The notes beneath the pieces were generated by a model. It saw nothing but the letters and a program-made list of their open reading frames with translations, was not told where the DNA came from and searched no databases. A program made the position numbers and the translations under genes. DNA of 64,000 bases from Candidatus Saccharibacteria bacterium UBA2018 (GTDB lineage: Bacteria > Patescibacteriota > Saccharimonadia > Saccharimonadales > Saccharimonadaceae), in assembly GCA_002335175.1 (NCBI GenBank), contig DDCA01000002.1, positions 62,001 to 126,000 on the forward strand. Reading direction: 5' to 3'. This document shows positions 1-8,800 of the stretch, one piece after another (positions within the stretch are counted from its first letter, which is position 1; each line of letters begins with the position of its first letter).

Positions 1-2
1 CC

Positions 3-1175
3 GTTCTGGAAAAAAACGGTGTTAAGCCGGACGCTATTACTTATATAGTTAAGACCGCTGCAAAGCGGCCAGTCGCCAGCCGTGAAACGACCCACCATCT
101 CCCTGCGGACCGGCTTGTGGCGCCGGCAAAAAAATCAATCCCTTCCCAATCCCAGCCGGTTTCCGGACTTAATCCACGGTATAGTTTTGATAATTTTATT
201 GTCGGCTCAAGTAACGACCTTGCTTATAGTGCCTGCCAAGCCGTCGCCCAACATCCTGGTACGAAATATAATCCCCTCTTCTTATACGGCGGGGTTGGTC
301 TTGGTAAAACCCACCTTATCCAGGCAGTGGGAAATGAAATTACGAAAAAGCAGCCGGATACGCAGGTCCTTTACATTAGTTCGGAAACATTCGTGAACGA
401 CTTCCTGGAAAGTATCCGTTTTAAGAAAAAAGGGTTTGCGACAAAGTACAGGAACGTTGATGTGTTAATTGTTGATGACATGCAGTTCATTGCGGGTAAA
501 GAGAAGACTCAAGAGGAGTTCTTCCATACATTCAACGCGCTCCACCAGGCGAATAAGCAGATTATTATAAGTAGCGACAAACCGCCGCGGAATATCCCAA
601 CCCTTACCGAGCGTCTACGAAGCCGGTTTGAGTGGGGTATGTCAATCGACATCCAAATGCCTGATTTTGAAACTCGCTGCGCTATCCTCGAAGCAAAGGC
701 AGCCCAATCGGGGGTGGAGCTTGAACGTGAAACGGTTGAGTACCTTGCGAACAACATAAAAACGAATATCCGCGAGCTCGAGGGCGCTCTTAACCAGCTT
801 CTCGCCTACTCAGAGATGCGCGGTATCCCAGCTGATATTTCAACAGCGGAAGGATTAATAGGAAACGTCCGCCGATCAAGGCCGCAGCATCTAACCCCAA
901 AGCAGATTATCGACAAGACTGCCCGACATTTCCAACTAAGTCCGGCAGAAATTTGCAGCGCTAAGCGTGACAAGCATATCGTCACGCCGCGCCAAATTGC
1001 TATGTACCTACTCCGAAGTGAGCTTCATCTTAGTTTTCCTAAAATCGCCAGTGAGCTGGGCCGAAAAGACCACACCACCGCTATCCACTCGGTTGAAAAG
1101 ATAGAAAAAGCTATAAAACTTGATTTTCTTATCCGCGAACAAGTAGCAGAGCTTAGGGATAAACTTTATGTCTAG
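3..1175 (+). CDS. dnaA: Chromosomal replication initiator DnaA (5' end outside window)
   Basis: DnaA binds DnaA boxes at oriC, oligomerises with ATP and opens the duplex. The frame is open to the left edge, so domain I and the true start are missing; a GTG at 117 is internal. Seen: linker, then the AAA+ domain with Walker A GGVGLGKT, Walker B VDVLIVDDMQF, sensor 1 (IIISSDKPP) and the RLRSRFEWG segment, then the helix-turn-helix domain IV with the family signature KDHTTAIHSVEKI near the C-terminus. It is followed by a DnaA-box-rich gap and dnaN, the classic origin order. Identification is secure; only the 5' boundary is unknown. Confidence 0.97.
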   Translation, partial: VLEKNGVKPDAITYIVKTAAKRPVASRETTHHLPADRLVAPAKKSIPSQSQPVSGLNPRYSFDNFIVGSSNDLAYSACQAVAQHPGTKYNPLFLYGGVGLGKTHLIQAVGNEITKKQPDTQVLYISSETFVNDFLESIRFKKKGFATKYRNVDVLIVDDMQFIAGKEKTQEEFFHTFNALHQANKQIIISSDKPPRNIPTLTERLRSRFEWGMSIDIQMPDFETRCAILEAKAAQSGVELERETVEYLANNIKTNIRELEGALNQLLAYSEMRGIPADISTAEGLIGNVRRSRPQHLTPKQIIDKTARHFQLSPAEICSAKRDKHIVTPRQIAMYLLRSELHLSFPKIASELGRKDHTTAIHSVEKIEKAIKLDFLIREQVAELRDKLYV

Positions 1176-1430
1176 GGTAAAAGATGTGAACAACTTGTTG
1201 ACTCGGGCTGGGAAAAGTCTCGATTTACTGTCCACAGGTCACTGTACACAACACGGTAAAGGTATATTTATAGTGGGTAACTCGAAGTTATCCGTCTACA
1301 ACAACCAGTTTATACAAGTTGGTTCTGCACACCCCGTAACTTACGTCTTTTATCTATTGTTTGCGGGTTTTTCCACATTGTCCACATGGCCTATTATTAC
1401 GAGCGAGAAGAAAGGATTAAATTAATAACA
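1176..1430. other. oriC: Candidate replication origin (oriC) between dnaA and dnaN
   Basis: This 255-base gap holds no convincing gene. It has several matches to the DnaA box TTATCCACA: TTTTCCACA (1369-1377, 8/9) abutting TTGTCCACA (1378-1386, 8/9), CTGTCCACA (1228-1236, 7/9), CTGTACACA (1242-1250), TTATCCGTC (1288-1296), and on the other strand TGTGAACAA (1185-1193, 7/9). An AT-rich stretch at 1408-1430 precedes dnaN. Position and box clustering support an origin; unwinding function is inferred. Confidence 0.7.
1369..1386 (+). promoter_or_regulatory. Two abutting DnaA boxes
   Basis: TTTTCCACA and TTGTCCACA lie head to tail with no spacer, each one base off the E. coli consensus. The second ends on an ATG (1386) that opens the dnaN frame. 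Starting translation there would be inside the boxes, which favours the later dnaN start at 1431. Confidence 0.6.
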
Positions 1431-2534
1431 ATGGAAGTCATCGTCACCCAAGAAAATCTGAGCTTCGCTCTAAACAACACAAGCCGTGTAACAAGTACGA
1501 AGGCGGGGCTACCTATTCTCGGTAATATCCTTCTGAGGACCGACAAGTCCCGTCTACTTGTTGCCGCAACAAACCTAGAAGTTGCCGCTTCTCACCGAAT
1601 TGGCGCAAAAGTTACAAAACCCGGCTCAATTACAATTCCCGCCCGCTTACTTAATGAGTTCATCCAAAACCTACCAAAAGAACAACTCACATTAACCGCA
1701 AAAGACAATAAACTCCACATTAGCTCATCAACCTCTTCATCGACTATTAATGGTTCTCCGGATGACGAATTTCCGGAGCTCCCAACAATTGATGACAAGA
1801 AAGCCGTTAAGTATACAATTACGGCGAGTGACTTTAAACAATCCGTCTCGCAGACGATTATTGCCGCAAGTGGTGACAGTACCCGACCGATTTTAACCGG
1901 CGTATATTGGCATTCATTTGAAAAGAAACTCTACCTGGCTGCAACGGACGGATACCGGCTTGCCGAACGCCACATTACCGGTACGTCAAGCAGTGTCAAC
2001 GCCGTTATCCCAACTTCAACCCTACAAGAAGTCCTTCGTACACTGCGCGACGAAACGGTCGAATTAGACGTTCTTTTCGACGAAACTCAGGTTACATTTC
2101 GGCTAGACGAAGTCGAAATTACGAGCCGTCTAATCGATGGCAACTTCCCCGATTACCGACAACTCATCCCCGCCGCATCGGAAACAAACTTCACTATTAA
2201 TCGAACAGAGCTTATTCGGGTTATTAAGATTGCGAGCCTGTTTGCCCGCGAATCCGGAGGCGGTATTATCCTTAATGTCGATAGCGACAAGAACACACTC
2301 ACAATCAACTCAATTGCCTCTGAGATTGGCGAAAACTCATCGGAGATACCGGTTGTTTCGTCGGGGCAAGCAGCGAGCGTAAGTTTAAATTCACGCTACC
2401 TGCTGGATGCGTTAAATGTGATGTCGTCCGATGAAATAAGCTTCGGATTTTCGGGAAAATTAGCGCCGTGCGTTATTCATGAGATAACTAAATCTCCAGC
2501 TTACAAACACATTATTATGCCGCTCAAGAGCTAG
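1431..2534 (+). CDS. dnaN: DNA polymerase III beta sliding clamp
   Basis: The beta clamp forms a ring on DNA and gives replicative polymerase its processivity. The 367-residue length is normal for the family. Seen: N-terminal MEVIVTQENLSFALN, the typical ATDGYRLA segment in the middle domain, and the C-terminal PCVI...MPLKS end that forms the protein-binding pocket edge. The start at 1431 is chosen over the in-frame ATG at 1386 because the protein then begins like other clamps and GAAGAAAGGA lies upstream. The stop shares the palindrome CTAG with the convergent gene on the other strand, so the two CDSs overlap by four bases. Confidence 0.97.
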   Translation: MEVIVTQENLSFALNNTSRVTSTKAGLPILGNILLRTDKSRLLVAATNLEVAASHRIGAKVTKPGSITIPARLLNEFIQNLPKEQLTLTAKDNKLHISSSTSSSTINGSPDDEFPELPTIDDKKAVKYTITASDFKQSVSQTIIAASGDSTRPILTGVYWHSFEKKLYLAATDGYRLAERHITGTSSSVNAVIPTSTLQEVLRTLRDETVELDVLFDETQVTFRLDEVEITSRLIDGNFPDYRQLIPAASETNFTINRTELIRVIKIASLFARESGGGIILNVDSDKNTLTINSIASEIGENSSEIPVVSSGQAASVSLNSRYLLDALNVMSSDEISFGFSGKLAPCVIHEITKSPAYKHIIMPLKS

Positions 2535-3154
2535 CTATAATTTACCTGTCGTAAGATATCAACCGGGACGGTTTTATGGCTATTCTCATAAAACAATAAT
2601 GCCGGGCTAGTCTCAACACTCCAGGCGCCAGACTCTTTCTTTAGAATAACCCTGTAAGAATCGGTACGACTCGCCTGTGTATCGGCACGTCGCAACGTAA
2701 CACTTGCCCATTCTCCGAAGTGGTACAACTTGAAATCGGACAAAGAATACTGCGCGATAACAGGCGAGTATGCTTTTTGCAGGGCTGCTGTTAGTGCGCC
2801 TTGTTCATTTGCGCTTAGTCTGGCCAACCGAGAGGTGGAGTAGTACGGTTTTATTGATACTGTTTTAGGCTTGTTACCAATTCGCTCATTTCTTGAACTG
2901 GTCTCATACCCTTCTCTCCCAACAAATCCGACTTCAATGGTTGTTTGTTTCGGTATGCGCACCGAGAAAGCCGATGGGTCCGAGCTTTCGTGGAGTACTG
3001 CCCCATCCGCATTTTTAACGGTTATTTTTTGAATATTTGTCGCTGTGAATGAAACTGGAACCGAGTCGATATATCGATATAACACCACGAAACCAATGAT
3101 GGCTGCAGCAATAAGGCAAATAAACGCGAATAGCCTTTTCTTATTCATCTGCAT
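2531..3154 (-). CDS. Membrane-anchored extracytoplasmic protein of unknown function
   Basis: A 207-residue protein with short basic N-terminus, one hydrophobic anchor at about residues 8-27 and a predicted outside domain of mixed beta content. No family recognised. GAGG six bases upstream supports the start. It overlaps the PEGA gene before it by 14 bases, so they are probably translated together and form the distal end of the minus-strand T4SS-like locus. A role at the cell surface is inferred from topology and position only. Confidence 0.8.
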   Translation of the reverse strand: MQMNKKRLFAFICLIAAAIIGFVVLYRYIDSVPVSFTATNIQKITVKNADGAVLHESSDPSAFSVRIPKQTTIEVGFVGREGYETSSRNERIGNKPKTVSIKPYYSTSRLARLSANEQGALTAALQKAYSPVIAQYSLSDFKLYHFGEWASVTLRRADTQASRTDSYRVILKKESGAWSVETSPALLFYENSHKTVPVDILRQVNYS

Positions 3155-3779
3155 GGGATACCTCTAGGTTCGAGAATGGATTATTCAGTCCTTCAAAAAT
3201 AACTTCTGTCTTGACCAGGTCGACTTCTTGTTTTTTCAGCCATTCAATGGCCAGCCGCCTCCCTTTGGCTGTTGCAAACGAAACGATGAAGTACGGCGTC
3301 CGATTGTCATCCTGATTAAATCCGAAGTCTATTTTGAACGGGCCGAAGATGTCACTATAGGGTAACTTGCTAAGGATGGGAGTTTTTGCGCGGATGTCTT
3401 CGCCGCGAGCATTGGCGGCGATACCGGCGAGCGCCTCACGCTCAGTTATGACGGATTCGTTCTCTAGGAGCTCGCGGGCTTCCTGTGAGTTTGGTTCAAG
3501 CACAAGCGCAATGGAGCGAGGCTCGTCTTTAACGGATACCGTTGTCGTCGCGTCGTCCCAACCTTCTCGCTTTGCGATCAGAGTGTAGTCTCCCGGTTTT
3601 AAGTAAACGGTGCCGGACGAGTGGGTCTCGTCGTTGACAGTGACCTTTGCATCAGAGGGGTGCATAGCTATTTCTACCGGCACCTTTCCAATTCTCGGTA
3701 ATGTTACGAATAAAAAATACAGCAAACAAAGAAGGAGGAATCCGACTACAGCTGCGATAATATGTTTGCGTTGAATCAT
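3141..3779 (-). CDS. PEGA-domain membrane-anchored protein
   Basis: About 212 residues: N-terminal anchor (roughly residues 8-27), then a PEGA-type beta domain at about 35-95 with the usual pattern PSDAKVTVN...GTVYLKPGDYTLIAKREGW, then a less conserved C-terminal part. PEGA domains occur in surface proteins; the binding partner is unknown. ATG at 3779 is preferred because AAGG precedes it by five bases; a GTG two codons upstream is possible. It follows the EEP/lysozyme fusion gene by seven bases, suggesting one transcript. Confidence 0.82.
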   Translation of the reverse strand: MIQRKHIIAAVVGFLLLCLLYFLFVTLPRIGKVPVEIAMHPSDAKVTVNDETHSSGTVYLKPGDYTLIAKREGWDDATTTVSVKDEPRSIALVLEPNSQEARELLENESVITEREALAGIAANARGEDIRAKTPILSKLPYSDIFGPFKIDFGFNQDDNRTPYFIVSFATAKGRRLAIEWLKKQEVDLVKTEVIFEGLNNPFSNLEVSHADE

Positions 3780-3786
3780 AACCACC

Positions 3787-5853
3787 TTATTTTAATACAA
3801 ACCATCGATATTCAGGGTCAGCCGGCGCTTCCATCCCCGCCATCGGCGCACGCCATGCCGTACCGCTTGGGCTATATGAAGCCGAGGCGATTTGCGTTTC
3901 AAATCCGGGCTGCTTGCCGACATACATATATGTGTGGCCGCCACCGGCTGTTTTGATTGCTATGGCGCCCGGTGTCAAATCACCAGAAGTTGGATTTTTT
4001 AGTTCTTTGTATTTTGGACTTGAGGATAGGTAAGCAAGCTGTGTCGTCGTGTTGCCTCCTCCACCATACGCAGGATCCAGTCCGCTGTCCTGCATAACTC
4101 GTGTTACGAAACCACCACAGTCAACGCCTGGGTGTGGGCCACCGCCGACATATTTTCCTTCGCCCTGGGCTTTTGAAATAGCTGCTGCATACGAAGGCCG
4201 CATATTGAGATAGTTTGGTTCGTGGTAGGTTGGCCAGGCATAGTTGAGCGCCGTTTGAACTGCGTTGCCGGCAGCGGCTCCATCCCCGGCACTATCGCAA
4301 TCCGCAATCGTCTCTATAGTCGAACCGGCGCTCGATGTTGACGCACCACCGCCAAATTCCTGGAGTGCTAACTGTGCCGCAGCAATACGATCTGCCATTC
4401 GCGGGTCACCCGCACCCTCTACCTTATCTTCAAAATACCGGGTTGCCTCCTCAACATCTCCAATCCCTCGATACCCTTCAAGCATATTATTTACACCCGT
4501 AGGACTGGTCTTTTCCATATGCCACCATAAAATATCGAGCTGAGTCCCTAGTCGATAAATGTCTCCGGTTGCGCTAGCTTGTTCAGCTATGCCAAGAACC
4601 TTACTGCCCGGAGTCCACTGGATAAGACCCCACCCCGAAGAGATTTTGGACGGATCTTTCGTATGTTTTTCATCGAATGTCCACTCATCAACAGGCAAAT
4701 CATCGTTTGTGTTGACTGCTTCTCCGCCCTGCACGATTGTCGGGTCGCCGCCGGACTCTTGGGAGATATTGCCTATTACCCCAGCCGCCTGAACGGGGCT
4801 AAGCCCCTTGTTGGTCATGTAGTTATAAATTTTTTCTAAATTATCCTTGCCAACAAGTCCAACAGATACAACCCCTGATTCGCATACACAACTATTACTA
4901 TCAACGCTTACGGCGGCTGCGTCACCGCTCGCAGCGCTTGAGCCACCAAACGCACCCACTAAGTAGGGGTGGTCGCTTAAACTTCTGTCTGTTGAATAAA
5001 CTTTCTTGCTTGTGTTCTTCAACTGCTCCGAATGGAACATCCAGTCGACATTTGAGGCGTCTGCAGGCTTAAATACGGGCTTAAGCCCCGCCTCGCCAAG
5101 GATAGTATCGGGGCTATAAGGCTTGTTGAGGTACTGGTCGCCTATCCTATAGTTTAAGTCGCCACTAATTACGAGCGAGCCATTAGGTAACAGCTGCTCC
5201 GCAAGTTCTTTTAGGTTTTGTGACTGTGTCTTTGCTCTTTCAAGATTGGGTGGAAAAGTCGCTCTCGTGTTAAAGTGAGTGGCTATAACGGAGACCACAC
5301 CTCCATTTTCTATATTTTGAAACACCGCCCACAGAGCATACCTATCTTTTTTACTGGCATCCATCGCCTGGAATTTATGTATTTGTTTAATACCACCATC
5401 AATTTTTTTCCAGTCTGCTGAATTCCACACGATGCGCAGTGCGCTATCTTCGGTCGACTTCGCTTCGGGATAATCAGCCTTAAATGACTTATATTGCTCG
5501 TAATTCGTATTTGTGTCGGGACGAATTTCGTTTAATGTCACGAAGTCAGGTTTGTGTACGCGGAATTTCTCCATCGTACCAACGAATCTTTCTCGTTGAT
5601 TTTTTGCATATGAACCTGCCGTCGGGCTTTGAATGTTTGCGTGAGCCAAGGTTACTTCTACCTCGGCGCCAGAGCTCGTTACTGAAGTTGTGGGCGAGGG
5701 AGAATTAGAATTTGTGCACGTTCCATCCGGATTATAAAAAAGGATATCATTGCCGGAGTAAAAAGTCTCATCAATCGCAAACACTGACTGCGGGACGAGC
5801 AGTACTGCTGCGGCGACCAGTAGGGAGCTTCGAACAATTCGGCGGATATTCAT
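3787..5853 (-). CDS. Secreted EEP-domain + lysozyme-like + NlpC/P60-like fusion protein
   Basis: 688 residues with a signal peptide (1-26, cut likely after SVFA). Domain 1 (about 65-300) is endonuclease/exonuclease/phosphatase-like: TLNE (E109), SGDLN (D232, N234) and LSDH (D294, H295); the usual QE is NE here. Domain 2 (about 333-500) resembles phage-tail-type lysozyme with GVIGNISQESGGDP (E366) and WGLIQWTPGS. Domain 3 (about 540-688) looks like an NlpC/P60 cysteine peptidase: GVDCGGF (C579) and GGGHTYM (H640). Start at 5853 is chosen because GGAAGG lies nine bases upstream and a clean signal peptide follows. It sits two bases behind the 1509-residue EEP protein. A VirB1-like wall-opening role plus an EEP activity of unknown substrate is inferred. 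Confidence 0.85.
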   Translation of the reverse strand: MNIRRIVRSSLLVAAAVLLVPQSVFAIDETFYSGNDILFYNPDGTCTNSNSPSPTTSVTSSGAEVEVTLAHANIQSPTAGSYAKNQRERFVGTMEKFRVHKPDFVTLNEIRPDTNTNYEQYKSFKADYPEAKSTEDSALRIVWNSADWKKIDGGIKQIHKFQAMDASKKDRYALWAVFQNIENGGVVSVIATHFNTRATFPPNLERAKTQSQNLKELAEQLLPNGSLVISGDLNYRIGDQYLNKPYSPDTILGEAGLKPVFKPADASNVDWMFHSEQLKNTSKKVYSTDRSLSDHPYLVGAFGGSSAASGDAAAVSVDSNSCVCESGVVSVGLVGKDNLEKIYNYMTNKGLSPVQAAGVIGNISQESGGDPTIVQGGEAVNTNDDLPVDEWTFDEKHTKDPSKISSGWGLIQWTPGSKVLGIAEQASATGDIYRLGTQLDILWWHMEKTSPTGVNNMLEGYRGIGDVEEATRYFEDKVEGAGDPRMADRIAAAQLALQEFGGGASTSSAGSTIETIADCDSAGDGAAAGNAVQTALNYAWPTYHEPNYLNMRPSYAAAISKAQGEGKYVGGGPHPGVDCGGFVTRVMQDSGLDPAYGGGGNTTTQLAYLSSSPKYKELKNPTSGDLTPGAIAIKTAGGGHTYMYVGKQPGFETQIASASYSPSGTAWRAPMAGMEAPADPEYRWFVLK

Positions 5854-5855
5854 GC

Positions 5856-8800
5856 CTACGACCTTCCGCATGGCGCAACGGCCTTTTTCGTTAGCGCATT
5901 AAAATCAGGCATCTGGCCTTTGTCGAGAGCAAGAAAGACATCTTGTGGACAAACGCCCTTACCGTTGAACGCCATGTCAACGTGAAGGTGCCCGCCTTCA
6001 CAATTCCCAAGACAACCTATTCGCATGATAGTATCACCTGCTTTGTATTCGTTCTCGAGGCCTGTGCGCGGCCCGTGTGCGTATGCCACTTCAAGCACTC
6101 CGCCCTGAATTGCTGTAGAAATAATGAGTCCATGGCCACCAAGCGAGGCACCGGTTACTCGGCCACCAAGCATGGCATAGACTGACGAACCGTCGGGGGG
6201 TGAGCCTATATCAGCGGCTAAGCTTCTGCCGACGCCTGTGAACGTGTCTGAATCGGCTGTGTGTGGGCCTAAGAAATCGGCACGATCTGCTAGCCAGTAC
6301 TTCTTGTCGACAGGCCAAGCCAATTCTCCACCCTCATCTGGTATTCCTATTTCTGCAAACACCATTTCGTGATCGCCGCCGTTCGTACCTCGGTTCACGA
6401 CACCATAGTCGCCGGCAGTCATACTAGGACTGATGAATATATGGTCAACATCGTTTCGTCCAAGAACGTCTTTGGTGCTATTACAGCCCTTCTTTCCTTG
6501 CTGAGCATCCGACGCGTGAACAAGCAGGTTCTCACGGGTTAAGATACAGTATGCTAAGTTTTCTTTTTTGCCACCAAGTGGTTTATTTCCGCTGGCTTCG
6601 ACAGTAAACTTCGAGTTGAAGTCGCCGGTGAATACAATGGGCGCATCCGTAAGCTCGTTCTTAATTGTTCGATAGTACAGCTCATTGTTATCTTTTCGGT
6701 TCTGCGGCCCGCCCTCATCGGTCGCCTGCTTGTCAACCGGATCGTGAGTATTGAGAATATAGAACTCCGGCCCACTTGCACCGCCTTCGATGTACTTCAA
6801 TTTAGCGATATTTACCTTACGGTCGCCGCCCGCGTATTTGATTGATTTTTGAGTCCCTTTTACGAGCTCAAACTTACTCTTATTCCATATCACGACCGAG
6901 TCGGGGTTTTGGTTGGCTCCGCTCTTGCCTGCGGAAGATGGGTACATGTCATAAGTACCGCCGCCATACGCCGCTGTCTTGAATAATGTCTGCTGTTCCG
7001 GCCTAGCTTCTTGCAGCCCTGCGATATCGATTTGTTTGCTCTTAAGCGCATTGACCGACTTAGTAAGTCGACTCCTCCAGTCTTTATCGGGCGCGTGAAG
7101 AATATTAAATGTCGCAGCCTTGAACGAAATACCACCGGTCGTGTCATCGGTAGAGGTGCTGAGTCCCGGGACGTCCATCGTTACAATAATCGGGTTGTGG
7201 TCGGAGAGTTTAAGGTTTTCGGGTGTTGCCATGTTTTCCCAGCTATTAACCACGATGTCATCTGCCTTTGTAACCCACATCTGGTCGCGGTGGCTTCCTC
7301 GGCTGCCTTCTCGGCGGCAGTCCTGCTTGCCGTCACCCGGTGAGCTAATAGTGTCGCAGTTATAACCTTTGCGATTTGTGGTGACATCCCTGGTGTATTT
7401 CAGTATTCCGCTTGCTTCAAAGGTAAGTTTCACCTTGTTTTCGGGCGGTACGTCATTACTGTTCATGTCGCCCATCACAATGACAGGGTCGCCGCTTGAG
7501 CCGACGACTCTTTCGATTTCTGCTAGCGTGTTTTTGGCTGCCCTTTCTTGCTCGCTGGCATTCAGGCTGGCGTGCATATTAAACACATACACACTCGCGC
7601 CGGATTCCGTTTGAAGCTTGGCCCATACCGCATCGCGCAGCTTCGTTCCTTGTTTCGGAATCGCATATGTACCAAAATCAACCTCTTTAAATAGCCGCTT
7701 GTCGTAGAATATGACATCACTCATCTCGTGCTTACCGCCTGCAAGCTTTGTGGCGCCGTAGTTCTCGAGCGCACCCATCAGGCCTTGGCGTTCCTGGCCG
7801 CGAACTTCCTGGGTGCCGACAATCATCATGCCCTTTTGTTCGATATTTTCGGCAATGCCTTCCATCCGAAGCTGGTCTTCACGGTCGTAAACATTATCGG
7901 GGTCGCCAAAGTCGGCGTTATTTAGCGTAGACGTACGGACATTGTAGCTACCGACCGTAAGCGTGCCGATGTCGCCTTCGGGTGTGATATTCTCGGTTGG
8001 CTGGTACTCCATGGCCTCGATAATTGAATCGTCCATGGTGTAAACACGGAAGAAGCTCGATTTTTTATCGGTTTTCATACAGTCTTTGCCGTTTTCTTTT
8101 GTTTCCTCGTCGGTTTCGCCCCAGCCGATTTGACGTTCTGTACATTCGGTCAGCCAGTCGGCATACTCACCTTGTGGCTCACCATTCTCACTGACATGGT
8201 GGTTGTCGTACATCCAAGCCCGGACTTCGTCGGTATCAAGACCGAGTTCATACGGGCTCATTACATACCGTACATTGCAGAAGATGTCGGCATCGATACC
8301 CACCTCCTCATAACCTTCATCAATACATTTACTAAACCGCTCTTCGTTATAAGAGTTCTTTGCGAAGGTATTCGGCGTAAGTGAAGATATCGTCGACGAT
8401 AAGGTTCCCAGTGTATTCATAAACGAATTACCCAGGCTGACAGACGACGTTGTGCGAATTGGGAGCAGCGTTCGTGCCAGTGACCCAAGGAATGAATACC
8501 GGTTCATAACATCGAACGGTGTCTTCTTCGCCTCTTCGGTTTCCATGGCGACATATTCGCTCTGTACCTCATCGGTTAATGACAAATAGCCTTTTAGGTC
8601 GCTTTTGCTCGCCGGCTTCATGCCGCGTGACATTGCCAAGGCACCGAATAATCCTCCCGATCCTGAAAAGATTGCGTTACCGGCATCAACGCCTTTTGTC
8701 TTGCTATTTACAACTGTACCGGCGACCATTTGCGCCAGGTAATTTTCAAGGAGAGGAACAGCCATGCCAATCGCTATAGATGCCCCAATACTGACAGCAG

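Noticed and set aside
1168..1425. 85-codon plus-strand ORF across the dnaA-dnaN gap
   Set aside because: Overlaps DnaA boxes, has no ribosome site and no protein-like composition; more likely origin DNA.
1386..1430. Start of dnaN at ATG 1386
   Set aside because: The extra 15 residues do not match clamp N-termini, and the ATG is part of a DnaA box.
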